Shown piece after piece: positions 1 through 8,229 of a stretch of DNA of 64,000 nucleotides; position 1 is the first letter of the stretch, and the number at the start of each line of letters is the position of its first letter. The stretch comes from M0103 sp040386155. GTDB taxonomy: Bacteria; Bacteroidota; Bacteroidia; Flavobacteriales_D; Crocinitomicaceae. The stretch covers positions 62,001-126,000 of the forward strand of contig JAZKFZ010000004.1 of NCBI GenBank assembly GCA_040386155.1, written 5' to 3'. Made by a program: the position numbers and the translations under genes. A model generated the notes under the pieces. The model was not told the DNA's origin, did no database searches, and worked only from the letters and a program-made list of their open reading frames with translations.

Positions 1-709
1 CGCTTTCAAACACACCAACATTGAGCCATTTGGTAATGTTTAAACTAATATGATGCGTCGTCGCAAATTTTGATCGGTAGTTGCTAAACGTACTTTCACT
101 CATCAATTGATACAACACGGTATAGTCGAGGCGCCAAAATCGTGCATCTATTTTTGCAAAAGGGACAGGTTTCCCATAATCACTTAGAAAGAGCGAGCGT
201 GCGCCTTCACCGAATGAATTGTGATCATTCCCGATTTGAAAATTAAAGATTTTGTTAGGAGTATAAGAAACGCGTCCAGTGACATCTACGTACTGATAAA
301 AGTTTGATTTTTGAGCAGAATAAAAGGGTTGAAAAGAAAATATCGAGTCCTGCTTCCCTAATCCTCCAATAGCATTCATTCTGAAATACCACTTCTTCGC
401 AAAATTACTTTCTACGGCGATGCCTAAAGCATTTCTAAATTGAAATCCATTCTCATACGAGATCAGTGCTTCGGCAATTGGATTGATTCCCAAAAGATGT
501 CCCTCAGGATTTTTTTTCGCTTTTATCTTTAAAAGATGACCTCCATATTGCTGTTGAGACCAGCGAATCGACGGTTGAACGGAAGAGTGATGTTTCACAT
601 CCAAGGCAGGGAGCGAATCGCTCGGGAGCTCCTCATACAAGAGTTTAACACCGTGTTGCGACCACAACGTGCTAGAGAATAAAAGCGATATGAGGATGAG
701 CAATCGCAT
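1..709 (-). CDS. Outer-membrane beta-barrel protein, partial (Wzi/RemB-like), C-terminus outside window
   Basis: The reading frame stays open from an ATG at 709 to the left edge, giving about 236 residues, so the C-terminus is missing. It begins with a signal peptide (MRLLILISLLFSSTLWSQ), so the product is exported. The rest alternates polar and aromatic residues like a barrel. Around residues 160-175 it carries NSFGEGARSLFLSD, which matches the FFGNGYRSMLLSD segment of the gene immediately upstream; the two are tandem paralogues. The start overlaps the upstream stop by one base (TGATG), suggesting translational coupling. The motif resembles the capsule-assembly Wzi / gliding RemB type of outer-membrane protein. 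That family link is from memory and is less certain than the barrel call. Confidence 0.7.
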   Translation of the reverse strand, partial: MRLLILISLLFSSTLWSQHGVKLLYEELPSDSLPALDVKHHSSVQPSIRWSQQQYGGHLLKIKAKKNPEGHLLGINPIAEALISYENGFQFRNALGIAVESNFAKKWYFRMNAIGGLGKQDSIFSFQPFYSAQKSNFYQYVDVTGRVSYTPNKIFNFQIGNDHNSFGEGARSLFLSDYGKPVPFAKIDARFWRLDYTVLYQLMSESTFSNYRSKFATTHHISLNITKWLNVGVFES

Positions 710-2271
710 CAAAATTGAGTATTGTGGTTATTGATGGCTGTTTTCAATCCAAATTGCAAAAGCATTGTTTTTCGATCGATTAGTTGATCCTTACTTCTTG
801 AGCTAAGGGCTACAAAGGTCGAAAAATTCATTTTCTTGTTAAATCGATAGCCAAGTTCAAGTTGCTGTACTAACAAATTAACGGAATACGGTGAAAGTGC
901 ACGGTCAACTGGCAACAATTGGTTTTCATGATAGTTTCGCAGTGCAAAATAATCCACCGACCAATCGATGTAAATTCGTTTTATTTCATAATTCAAGCGA
1001 AGCAGTATTTCTTGGAAATTGTTTCCTTTTGGATGTGCAATTGGCAAATTGTAGTGTACGTAGTTGAGTCGTTTGTTGGGCGATTCATACATTCCAGCGC
1101 TAGCGCCATTCCATTCTACCTGAAGCACAAAATCTTTTAAATTGAAAAGATTGTGCACGCGATATCCCAATTGATGTGCGTAGCGCTTGAAATTTAAATT
1201 AGTGACAGCAAATTGACCATACACGACATGTTTTTCAGCAAAGGTGTAGCCGAAGTTGATGCCAAGCACAGAAAGTAATTTTTGTTTGCTCATTGCCAAT
1301 GGAGCAACGAATGGAATTGGATTGAAAAGTAGCGGGCTAGAAAAATGCGACGTTAAGGAATCTCCCCTCGACCAAACAGCAGATTCAAAAAGCGAAATAG
1401 AAAGATTTTTCAAGGGCTGATAGCTGAGGTAGTTGACAGATAATCCTTTGGCTTCATAGTACGACTCAACCGTTGAACTGACGGGTTTTCGCATCAAATT
1501 TAGCAGGCGCTGCCGTAAATAAACAAATTTTAATTTTGGTGTAATGCTCCAATCTACTCGAAAGAAAGGTGCTCCCACCGAATTGTCGGACAACAGCATA
1601 GAGCGATATCCATTGCCAAAAAAGTGAGTTGTGTTACCTGCAATTAGTTGAACATTTTTATGTGGACTATACACTAAATTGCCCTGCGCGTAGGCATAAT
1701 CGAATCCATCATTTTTGAAGGGTTTCGTTCGTGCGCTCCCTGGAACTACAGCATTTTGTGTTCCGTATTGACCACTTGATTGATTTGGATATAGTTCTCC
1801 AATGCTTGAATAGTACACAGATTCATACGCAGAAAATCGTGCTTGATTTTCATAGATGGCTGTAGAAAAAGAAAAGTTTTTCATTAAATCCGCTTCAATG
1901 AAAATTCCACGTGTATTTTGAAAAAGTCTTCTATTGTTAGTGTCTTGAAGATCTTTACCCATCGAAAAATCAAAAACCGGTGAAATTGTGATATAGTAAT
2001 CATCTCCTTTGAACTCCAGTAAATGTTTCTTGAACAACACTTCCGTAGCATCATAATATTGAAGCGAAGAATCGGCTATCTTTTTGGAAATATCATAAGT
2101 CGATTCTACCATGGGAAAGACAGCATTTCCGATGGCGTTTTCTGAAGAACTATGCAGAAAATAGCGATCTCTATAAAAGTGGTTGAGCAAACTCATATTT
2201 TGTTGTGCAAAATAGGGCAGTATTTGCAATACAATAGCTAGGAGGAGGGTTGTTCTTACTGATTTTCCCAT
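709..2271 (-). CDS. Outer-membrane beta-barrel protein (Wzi/RemB-like)
   Basis: This is a 520-residue exported protein with an N-terminal signal peptide (MGKSVRTTLLLAIVLQILPYFAQQ). A long region rich in alternating aromatic and polar residues follows, as expected for a large outer-membrane barrel. Residues about 215-232 contain HFFGNGYRSMLLSD, shared with the downstream partial gene. The start lies 16 bases inside the 3' end of cysQ and the stop touches the next start, so cysQ and both barrel genes probably form one transcript. Proteins of this kind in Bacteroidota are linked to capsule assembly (Wzi) or gliding (RemB). I cannot say which applies here, and the exact ligand or role is unknown. 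Confidence 0.7.
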   Translation of the reverse strand: MGKSVRTTLLLAIVLQILPYFAQQNMSLLNHFYRDRYFLHSSSENAIGNAVFPMVESTYDISKKIADSSLQYYDATEVLFKKHLLEFKGDDYYITISPVFDFSMGKDLQDTNNRRLFQNTRGIFIEADLMKNFSFSTAIYENQARFSAYESVYYSSIGELYPNQSSGQYGTQNAVVPGSARTKPFKNDGFDYAYAQGNLVYSPHKNVQLIAGNTTHFFGNGYRSMLLSDNSVGAPFFRVDWSITPKLKFVYLRQRLLNLMRKPVSSTVESYYEAKGLSVNYLSYQPLKNLSISLFESAVWSRGDSLTSHFSSPLLFNPIPFVAPLAMSKQKLLSVLGINFGYTFAEKHVVYGQFAVTNLNFKRYAHQLGYRVHNLFNLKDFVLQVEWNGASAGMYESPNKRLNYVHYNLPIAHPKGNNFQEILLRLNYEIKRIYIDWSVDYFALRNYHENQLLPVDRALSPYSVNLLVQQLELGYRFNKKMNFSTFVALSSRSKDQLIDRKTMLLQFGLKTAINNHNTQF

Positions 2272-3068
2272 TCCAAAAATGCTTTTGTTTTTGCTACAAA
2301 AAAAGGATTTTTCAAGTTGCTTTTGTTATACTGCAAAGGCTCCATAGTTTCAGCATCTAAAACGCAGCCACCAAGTGCTTCCAAGATGGCTTGTCCAGCT
2401 GCAATGTCCCACTCCATGGTGGGCGCAAATCGGGGATACACATCCGCAGTTCCATGTGCTAAGTCAAAAAATTTGAGCGCTGAACCCATTCTCAGGAATT
2501 TCATTGTCCCAGTTTTTTCTTCAATTTTTTGAATGAAATGGAGGTCATCACCTGAATGGTGACTTCGCGACCCTGTCATCACAACTGGACTATTTACAGT
2601 ATGGCTTGGGAGAATCGCTTCCCATCGATGAGGATGTTCAATGTCTTCAAATGCTGCAAAGAAAACACCTATTTCCCTTCCTCCAAAAAGCACTTTTCTT
2701 TGCACGGGAGAAGCAATGAGCCCAAATATTGCTGTGCTTTGCTTAATCAATGCAATGTTGATGCAAAATTCATCGTTTCGCTTCACAAATTCTTTTGTAC
2801 CGTCAAGCGGGTCCACACACCAAGAGAAATCCCAGTCTTTTCGATGTTCAAATTCTTCTTGGATGGATTCCTCTCCAGTAATAGGAATTAATGTTTCTGC
2901 AAGCAGAGCATTAATAACTTTCGATGAAGCAATGTCGGCTTCTGTTACCGGCGAACCATCTGATTTCAAAGAGGCTTCAAATCCCTCTCGATAAATTTTC
3001 ATGATGTCCACCGAAGCGAGTACAGCACTTCGAAGAGCGCTCTTGTATATTTCGGGGAATTGGTTCAT
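2256..3068 (-). CDS. cysQ: 3'(2'),5'-bisphosphate nucleotidase CysQ
   Basis: The 270-residue product is an inositol-monophosphatase-fold enzyme that should remove the 3' phosphate from adenosine 3',5'-bisphosphate, a by-product of sulfate activation. The metal-binding signatures are visible: GEES at residues 65-68, DPLDGT at 86-91 and WDIAAGQAILEALGG near residue 220. Length and motif order fit CysQ. It has no signal peptide and is cytoplasmic. A TATATTTG box (minus strand, plus coordinates 3079-3086) lies ten bases before the ATG, just after the terminator of the upstream gene, so this gene probably starts its own transcript running into the two barrel genes. Other inositol monophosphatase family activities cannot be excluded, but CysQ is the usual assignment. 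Confidence 0.9.
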   Translation of the reverse strand: MNQFPEIYKSALRSAVLASVDIMKIYREGFEASLKSDGSPVTEADIASSKVINALLAETLIPITGEESIQEEFEHRKDWDFSWCVDPLDGTKEFVKRNDEFCINIALIKQSTAIFGLIASPVQRKVLFGGREIGVFFAAFEDIEHPHRWEAILPSHTVNSPVVMTGSRSHHSGDDLHFIQKIEEKTGTMKFLRMGSALKFFDLAHGTADVYPRFAPTMEWDIAAGQAILEALGGCVLDAETMEPLQYNKSNLKNPFFVAKTKAFLEWENQ

Positions 3069-3091
3069 TTAGTGAATTCAAATATATAAAA

Positions 3092-3119
3092 AAAAGCCTT
3101 TCCAATTGGAAAGGCTTTT
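3092..3119 (-). terminator. Intrinsic terminator of the upstream T9SS cargo gene
   Basis: A 28-base perfect palindrome (arms AAAAGCCTTTCC / GGAAAGGCTTTT around AATT) lies 19 bases after the stop of the minus-strand gene ending at 3138. Reading on the minus strand it is followed by a run of T residues. It separates that gene from cysQ. Confidence 0.85.
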
Positions 3120-3137
3120 CAAATAGTTAGTGAATCA

Positions 3138-3881
3138 TCAATGCTTCACAATCAATTTTCTATTGTATGTTTTACCATTTACTTCAATCATAATGAAGTA
3201 AACGCCATTTTTAAAATCAGATAAATCAATTTTTTTAGTTCCGCTGATGTTTTCTTTCACAATTACATTTCCAAGAACGTCTACAATTTTAAGTGTTCCA
3301 CTGTCTGTACCATTTAATGCGATGGTAACAAAATCTGATGCTGGATTCGGCTGAACGTTAATAGTGACATCTGTTTTCGCAGGCTTTGTCAATGAAGCAG
3401 TAAAATCTACAACGATATCTACTGAATCTAAATACGTATAGCCATCAGTGCTCAAGTAATAACGGTAGCTAGCAGTTCCGCTAACAAAATCATCCGGATT
3501 AATCTGTGGTTTCAAATTTCCACACTCACCATCCAAAATATCAAAAGCACTCACTGCTTGGGTTGTCCACTTGTCATTTCCCATTTGAGATGCACTCCAA
3601 CATGTACCACCTAGCACGTCAGTACAATGTCCCCAACACATGCCGTCTGTCCAACCAACTGGAATCGTCAAACGCTGACGTGTTACACGGTAAGCTTTTG
3701 TTGAACCAGAGTTGTTGACAACTTCCAACAAAACGTCAAATTGATCGTAACTGGGAGCCGTAACATATAATGTTGATCCTGAAAGGTCGGTGCTTTCTCC
3801 TGATTTATAAATGGCAATTTGCGCAAAAGAATTTACGGCAAAACCAACAAACATGGAGAGAATAAGTACTAATTTTTTCAT
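3138..3881 (-). CDS. Secreted protein with T9SS type A sorting domain
   Basis: I place the start at 3881, where MKKLVLILSMFVGFAVNSFAQ forms a clean signal peptide; a longer reading to 3923 adds 14 residues that do not look like one. The mature 247-residue protein has a beta-rich central part with a cysteine-bearing patch (DGMCWGHCTDVLGGTCW). It ends in a typical type A sorting domain: NPASDF, then VDVLGNVI, FKNGVYFIMI and a final KLIVKH. Such proteins cross the outer membrane through the type IX system and lose the domain. A TATATTTG box lies upstream at 3904-3911 (minus strand). I recognise no catalytic domain, so the function is unknown. Confidence 0.85.
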   Translation of the reverse strand: MKKLVLILSMFVGFAVNSFAQIAIYKSGESTDLSGSTLYVTAPSYDQFDVLLEVVNNSGSTKAYRVTRQRLTIPVGWTDGMCWGHCTDVLGGTCWSASQMGNDKWTTQAVSAFDILDGECGNLKPQINPDDFVSGTASYRYYLSTDGYTYLDSVDIVVDFTASLTKPAKTDVTINVQPNPASDFVTIALNGTDSGTLKIVDVLGNVIVKENISGTKKIDLSDFKNGVYFIMIEVNGKTYNRKLIVKH

Positions 3882-4066
3882 ATCGAAACTATTTCGTGAA
3901 TAACAAATATAATTAAATTTCAATTAGAATCACAGCAAGTCAACAATTTTTTAATTTATAACGCTGTTATCTATGGGTAGGTTTTATCATAAATCATACC
4001 AATTGATGACACTTTAAGAATTCAAGAATCGACCATAAATGAGTTACTTTATCATTACATTATCGT

Positions 4067-4074
4067 TACCTTTG
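4067..4074 (+). promoter_or_regulatory. Candidate -7 promoter box for the TlpA/DUF6029/Omp28 operon
   Basis: TACCTTTG matches the Bacteroidota -7 consensus TAnnTTTG and lies 46 bases before the first gene. No good -33 TTG is seen at the expected distance, so the call rests on the -7 box and its position. Confidence 0.4.
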
Positions 4075-4120
4075 AATTCGGCAAGATGTTTGCTATCCTG
4101 TCGTTGCTAAAATTATAATT

Positions 4121-4630
4121 ATGAAAAAATTTACTTTTTTATTTGCCTCTCTGTTCCTATTTTCCAATGTGTTCTCTCAAGTTGAGGAGAAATTAGGATT
4201 GTCTAAGAAACTTCCCGAAGTTCAATTACAAGACCTTAACGGTAAAACGTATACTATGTCAGACCTTGGATTTGAAGGACCTGTCGTGATTAGCTTTTGG
4301 GCAACGTGGTGTGCTCCTTGTAAAAAGGAATTGAACACAATTCAGGATTTGTATACCGATTGGCAAGAAGAAACTGGAGTTCAATTGATTGCTGTTTCTA
4401 TTGACGACGAAAAAACAAAAAATTCAGTACCAGTGTATGTAAACGGTCGCGGATGGGAATATTTAGTATTATTAGATCCAAATGGCGATTTCAAACGCGC
4501 AATGGGTGTAAACAATGTTCCGCATACGTTCCTTATCGATAAAGAAGGTAATATTGTTTATCAGCACAACAACTATGCTGCTGGCGATGAAGAGCACTTG
4601 TACGAGGAAATTCTAAAATTGGCAAAATAA
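4121..4630 (+). CDS. TlpA-like periplasmic thioredoxin-fold protein
   Basis: The product is a 169-residue exported thiol-disulfide protein. It has a signal peptide (MKKFTFLFASLFLFSNVFSQ) and a thioredoxin fold with the redox pair WCAPC at residues 63-67. A cis-proline region (NNVPHTFLIDKEG) follows near residue 130. The WCAPC sequence is typical of TlpA/ResA reductases that act outside the cytoplasmic membrane. It is the first gene of a three-gene unit, with 17 bases to the DUF6029 gene. The third gene also encodes a CxxC protein, so the operon probably handles disulfides of envelope or secreted proteins. The substrate cannot be read from the sequence. Confidence 0.88.
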   Translation: MKKFTFLFASLFLFSNVFSQVEEKLGLSKKLPEVQLQDLNGKTYTMSDLGFEGPVVISFWATWCAPCKKELNTIQDLYTDWQEETGVQLIAVSIDDEKTKNSVPVYVNGRGWEYLVLLDPNGDFKRAMGVNNVPHTFLIDKEGNIVYQHNNYAAGDEEHLYEEILKLAK

Positions 4631-4647
4631 TTTAAACTAAATTTACT

Positions 4648-6375
4648 GTGAGAAAACTTGCTTTTCTCTCGCTTTTTTCGTGCACAACCCTGGCAGGTTT
4701 TGGACAGATCGGAGCGGGAAACATCAATGGAAATGTTGAATCTATTTTTCAATATCTCAATAGCGATTCCCTTATTGGAGCAGATCAACCAGCTTCAAAA
4801 GGATTGTTAAACACCTACATGAACGTTTTTTATACGAACGGTCCGTTCAAAGCTGGAATTCGTATGGAATCTTATTTGCCTAGAATTCAAGGATATCCAA
4901 ATCGTTTTGATGGCACTGGACTAGGAATGCGTTATGTTGGCTATGCAAACGATTGGATCGATGCAACGGTAGGATCGTTCTATGAGCAATTTGGCACCGG
5001 GATTGCCTTGCGTGCGTATGAAGACAGAAACCTAGGATACGATAATCAATTGGATGGTGTTCGTTTAATCGTTCGACCTGTCAAAGGTTTGACGGTTAAG
5101 GGAGTGTATGGTTATCAACGATTATCTTTTCAGGAAGGAAAAATTGTGCACGCTGCTGGTATTGTTCGCGGAATTGATGGGGAAATTAATTTAAACACGA
5201 CTTTCACAAAATTGAAAGACAAACGATTTAACATTTCCTTAGGCGGAAGTTTTGTAAGTAAATATCAGGTGGATGACAATGATCTGTTAATTCTTCCTCA
5301 AAATGTTGCAACGTATGGGGGTCGAGCAAAATTCTCATATAGCTTCCAAAAATCTGTAATTGTAGATGGTGTAAAAGTTGTTAAACCTCAAGGAATTTTG
5401 ACGTTTAATGGTGAATACGTTCAGAAGGAACAAGATCCATCTTCAGATAACGGCTACATCTATAATTACGGTCACGCAGCAGTGTTCAATGTGGGATATT
5501 CTCGCAAAGGCTTGGGAATACTATTCTCCGCAAAATCAGTTGATAACATGAGTTCTCGTTCTGACAGAACAAAGGATTTGCAAGATGTCTTGATCAACTT
5601 CTTGCCAGCTATGAATAAAACACATACCTACAATTTAGTTGCTACATTGTATCCTTATGCCACTCAACCACTGGGCGAAATTGCTTATCAGACAGAAATA
5701 CTTTATACAATACCAAAGGGAACTAAATTAGGGGGGAAATACGGTACAGCACTTAATTTCAATTCTTCCATTGCGTTGAAACCAATGCAACACACAAGTG
5801 GTATTAATCCTGCTGATTCAACAGGAGTAATTTATGTAGGACGCCCTTTCGATTCGAGTGATAGTTTGATGTGGTTGGACGTGAATTTTAACATCACAAA
5901 GAAAATCAACAAGAAGTTTAATTTGATTTTAAGTTACTTCCACATTCAGTTGAATAACGACATTGCGAAAGCTACTAACGATGCACAAGGAATTATTAAA
6001 TCACACATTGGCGTGCTTGAATTGGGGTACAAGATCAATGCTAAGCACTCTATTCGTGCAGAGTTGCAAGGGATGTTTTTGCAACGAGCTCCCAATGGAA
6101 ACATCATGGATAAAGGAAATTGGGCTACTGCATTAATTGAATACAGTGTTTCTCCTAGTTGGTTTTTATCAGTGATGAATCAGTACAATTACGGGAACCC
6201 GAATAAAGAGCTGAGATTAAACTACCCGATTGTGAGTGCGGGCTTTATTAAAGATGCTACTCGTTTTATGGTTTCCTACGGAAGGCAACGTGCTGGTCTT
6301 TTCTGCGTTGGAGGAGTATGTCGCTTTGTTCCAGCATCGAATGGATTAACCTTAAGTTTTACTCAAAGTTTCTAA
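4648..6375 (+). CDS. DUF6029 family outer-membrane beta-barrel protein
   Basis: The gene starts with GTG, 17 bases after the preceding stop, and encodes 575 residues. MRKLAFLSLFSCTTLAGFGQ is a signal peptide. The body is long and barrel-like (YGYQRLSF, GRAKFSYSF, RAELQGMF) and ends in a final aromatic strand (GLTLSFTQSF). I recognise it as the Bacteroidota DUF6029 family, which has no known function. Close to the C-terminus two cysteines, 553 and 558, sit in FCVGGVCRFVPASNG. Because both neighbours carry CxxC redox motifs, this pair is a plausible substrate or partner of the redox proteins. That link is inference. Confidence 0.82.
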   Translation: MRKLAFLSLFSCTTLAGFGQIGAGNINGNVESIFQYLNSDSLIGADQPASKGLLNTYMNVFYTNGPFKAGIRMESYLPRIQGYPNRFDGTGLGMRYVGYANDWIDATVGSFYEQFGTGIALRAYEDRNLGYDNQLDGVRLIVRPVKGLTVKGVYGYQRLSFQEGKIVHAAGIVRGIDGEINLNTTFTKLKDKRFNISLGGSFVSKYQVDDNDLLILPQNVATYGGRAKFSYSFQKSVIVDGVKVVKPQGILTFNGEYVQKEQDPSSDNGYIYNYGHAAVFNVGYSRKGLGILFSAKSVDNMSSRSDRTKDLQDVLINFLPAMNKTHTYNLVATLYPYATQPLGEIAYQTEILYTIPKGTKLGGKYGTALNFNSSIALKPMQHTSGINPADSTGVIYVGRPFDSSDSLMWLDVNFNITKKINKKFNLILSYFHIQLNNDIAKATNDAQGIIKSHIGVLELGYKINAKHSIRAELQGMFLQRAPNGNIMDKGNWATALIEYSVSPSWFLSVMNQYNYGNPNKELRLNYPIVSAGFIKDATRFMVSYGRQRAGLFCVGGVCRFVPASNGLTLSFTQSF

Positions 6376-6387
6376 AAGCCAATAAAT

Positions 6388-7317
6388 ATGAAAAAGTTAT
6401 TTGTTATCGCGCTACTAAGTCTAGTTTTCGTTTCTTGTGACAAGGTGGAGAATCCATTTCCCCCGCAAGAATCTATTGATTTGGACACTACTTTATTCCC
6501 AGGACTATGGAACGACTATGTGACCACAGAATGGCCAACATTTACGGCGAACACCAATGTAAATAGAAATGTTTTAATCGAAGATTTTACAGGTCATAAG
6601 TGCATTTATTGTCCAGCAGCTGCCGACTTTGCGCATGGACTTCATGAAGCGAATCCAACACGTATTTTCATTGCTTCAATTCATGCTGATCCAACAGGTA
6701 TTGGCGATTTTCAAACTGTACAGTTGCCTGATTACCCTTTAGATTTTACAAATTCACAAGGTGTTGAGATTGGAACGTATTTCGGAATCAATGACGGTGG
6801 CTTTATTGGAAATCCACGTGGTCCTGTTAATCGCATAACGAGTGGGGGTTATATTTTTCAGAGTCCGAATTCATGGGCAAGTTTAACCTCAAGTACATTG
6901 TCGGCAAACGTGCTGAAAGTTAATATTCAATCACATCTTAATTATTATCCATCCACTAAAGGAGCATTTCTACATACCGAAGTAGAAAAAATAGATGGAG
7001 CGCTTGGCGATTTGGCGATGGTGGTGTATATGTTGGAAGATTCATTGGTAGGCGATCAAAAAATGTCGGATAACTCGCACAACTCTTCGTATGTTCATCG
7101 TGACATCATGCGCGGTTGCGTGGATGGAAGAACGTGGGGTAGAACCTTGAGCTCGGATGATTTAATTGGCGACAAATATTACTTGGATTACAGTTTTGTA
7201 GTGCCCAATCAATTGGATGGAAACTACAATGCTGATAACATGCATGTTCTGATTTATGTGTACGATAAGCAAACGCTTGAAATCTACCAAGTCATTAAGC
7301 AAAAAATAATCGAATAA
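6388..7317 (+). CDS. Omp28-like lipoprotein with thioredoxin-type CxxC
   Basis: This 309-residue protein begins with a lipoprotein signal (MKKLFVIALLSLVFVSC, lipid-attached Cys17). Residues 62-80 read VLIEDFTGHKCIYCPAA, the thioredoxin-like CxxC segment (Cys72, Cys75) of Omp28-related outer-membrane proteins. The C-terminal half is beta-rich and lacks a T9SS sorting domain. It follows the DUF6029 gene by 12 bases and closes the three-gene operon. Its probable place is the outer membrane, facing periplasm or surface. A redox role together with the TlpA-like protein is suggested by the shared motif type and operon, not proven. Confidence 0.82.
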   Translation: MKKLFVIALLSLVFVSCDKVENPFPPQESIDLDTTLFPGLWNDYVTTEWPTFTANTNVNRNVLIEDFTGHKCIYCPAAADFAHGLHEANPTRIFIASIHADPTGIGDFQTVQLPDYPLDFTNSQGVEIGTYFGINDGGFIGNPRGPVNRITSGGYIFQSPNSWASLTSSTLSANVLKVNIQSHLNYYPSTKGAFLHTEVEKIDGALGDLAMVVYMLEDSLVGDQKMSDNSHNSSYVHRDIMRGCVDGRTWGRTLSSDDLIGDKYYLDYSFVVPNQLDGNYNADNMHVLIYVYDKQTLEIYQVIKQKIIE

Positions 7318-7395
7318 GATTTTTTAACAATTCAATCTATACTAGGGGTCGTTTTTTTTCGTTAGATTTAAGGTAAATAACAAAATAAGAGACCT

Positions 7396-7602
7396 ATGTT
7401 GGAACTGACAAAAAAAATCCTTACGAAGGTAAGTTTTGATGCTCAACTGTTTCAAAAAGAGTTGATGAAAGGAACAAAATGGATCACTGATGCGGAAGAA
7501 ATGCAAAAATTACAGCAATGGTGCATCCGCGAATTTGGGCACATCTACCCGCTTATTTTGCGAAAAACTTTTGGTTTGAAAGTACTACCTTCAGTAAATT
7601 AA
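7396..7602 (+). CDS. Small conserved hypothetical protein
   Basis: A 68-residue cytoplasmic protein with no signal peptide or membrane segment. Its predicted helices (KKILTKVSFDAQLFQKEL; EEMQKLQQWCIREFG) resemble a small family I recall from Flavobacteriales in which KVSFD..LF.KEL and W(C) segments recur. It lies 78 bases after the Omp28 gene and points towards the convergent biotin-carrier gene. A near-consensus TAGATTTA box upstream could give it its own promoter. The function is unknown. Confidence 0.65.
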   Translation: MLELTKKILTKVSFDAQLFQKELMKGTKWITDAEEMQKLQQWCIREFGHIYPLILRKTFGLKVLPSVN

Positions 7603-7657
7603 TACGTGCTTAATTGTAGTGAAAAGAGCTGCGTTAATTACTTTTCGTAATTGCTAA

Positions 7658-8125
7658 TTATTCAAACTCAATTAAGATGGTTCCCTTGTCTACCACTTGA
7701 TCGGCAGTGACTAAAATAGCTTTTACCTTTCCGATGCCTTCAGCCTTCAAAATGTTCTCCATTTTCATTGCTTCCAGCGCTAAGATTTCATCTCCAGGTT
7801 GCAATTCTTGTCCTATCTCGATGGATAATCGAACAATTCTTCCCGGCATTGGCGCTTGCAATTCTTTTAATTTTCGAACCTTTGGAACATCAAGACCTAA
7901 AGCGGCAATCAATTCATCTAACTCTCCTTTTTTAGTGACGTTAATAACGCGTTGATTCACCTTTATAGTTAATTGATTGTTTTCACTGCCTTCTTCTAGC
8001 AATTCACAATGAAAGCTTTGACCTTTATAAGTCAATTTGAAAAAACGATGGTCTTCCCATTTCACAACAGCACCTTCTGAGGTAACAACCTCTTTTGCAT
8101 CAAAATTCCAAGAACGATTTGCCAT
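7658..8125 (-). CDS. Biotin carboxyl carrier domain protein (acetyl/propionyl-CoA carboxylase type)
   Basis: The 155-residue product ends in a biotinyl domain with the attachment motif EAMKMEN (biotinylated Lys near residue 121) and the preceding PMPGRIVRL strand. The N-terminal half resembles the linker found in Bacteroidota carrier subunits of acyl-CoA carboxylases. It is cytoplasmic and would carry CO2 as carboxybiotin between a carboxylase and a transcarboxylase. No partner subunits are adjacent, so the cognate enzyme must be encoded elsewhere. A TATTTTTG box lies upstream on the minus strand (8143-8150). Oxaloacetate decarboxylase-type carriers look similar. Confidence 0.85.
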   Translation of the reverse strand: MANRSWNFDAKEVVTSEGAVVKWEDHRFFKLTYKGQSFHCELLEEGSENNQLTIKVNQRVINVTKKGELDELIAALGLDVPKVRKLKELQAPMPGRIVRLSIEIGQELQPGDEILALEAMKMENILKAEGIGKVKAILVTADQVVDKGTILIEFE

Positions 8126-8229
8126 TTATCATCAATTTTGCACAAAAATAACAGAATCTACCTCCTTTCTGTAATTTTTTAGCTTCGATTCAAAATTTTC
8201 AGCAGATTTGTAGTCTAAAATAATTCTAA

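Noticed and set aside
2556..2891. Open frames on the plus strand opposite cysQ (also 2641-2994).
   Set aside because: They are antisense to a well-supported enzyme, have no family resemblance and show atypical composition.
7615..7660. Possible terminator hairpin AATTAC-TTTTC-GTAATT between the small protein and the biotin-carrier gene.
   Set aside because: The stem is short and AT-only, and neither strand has a T run after it.
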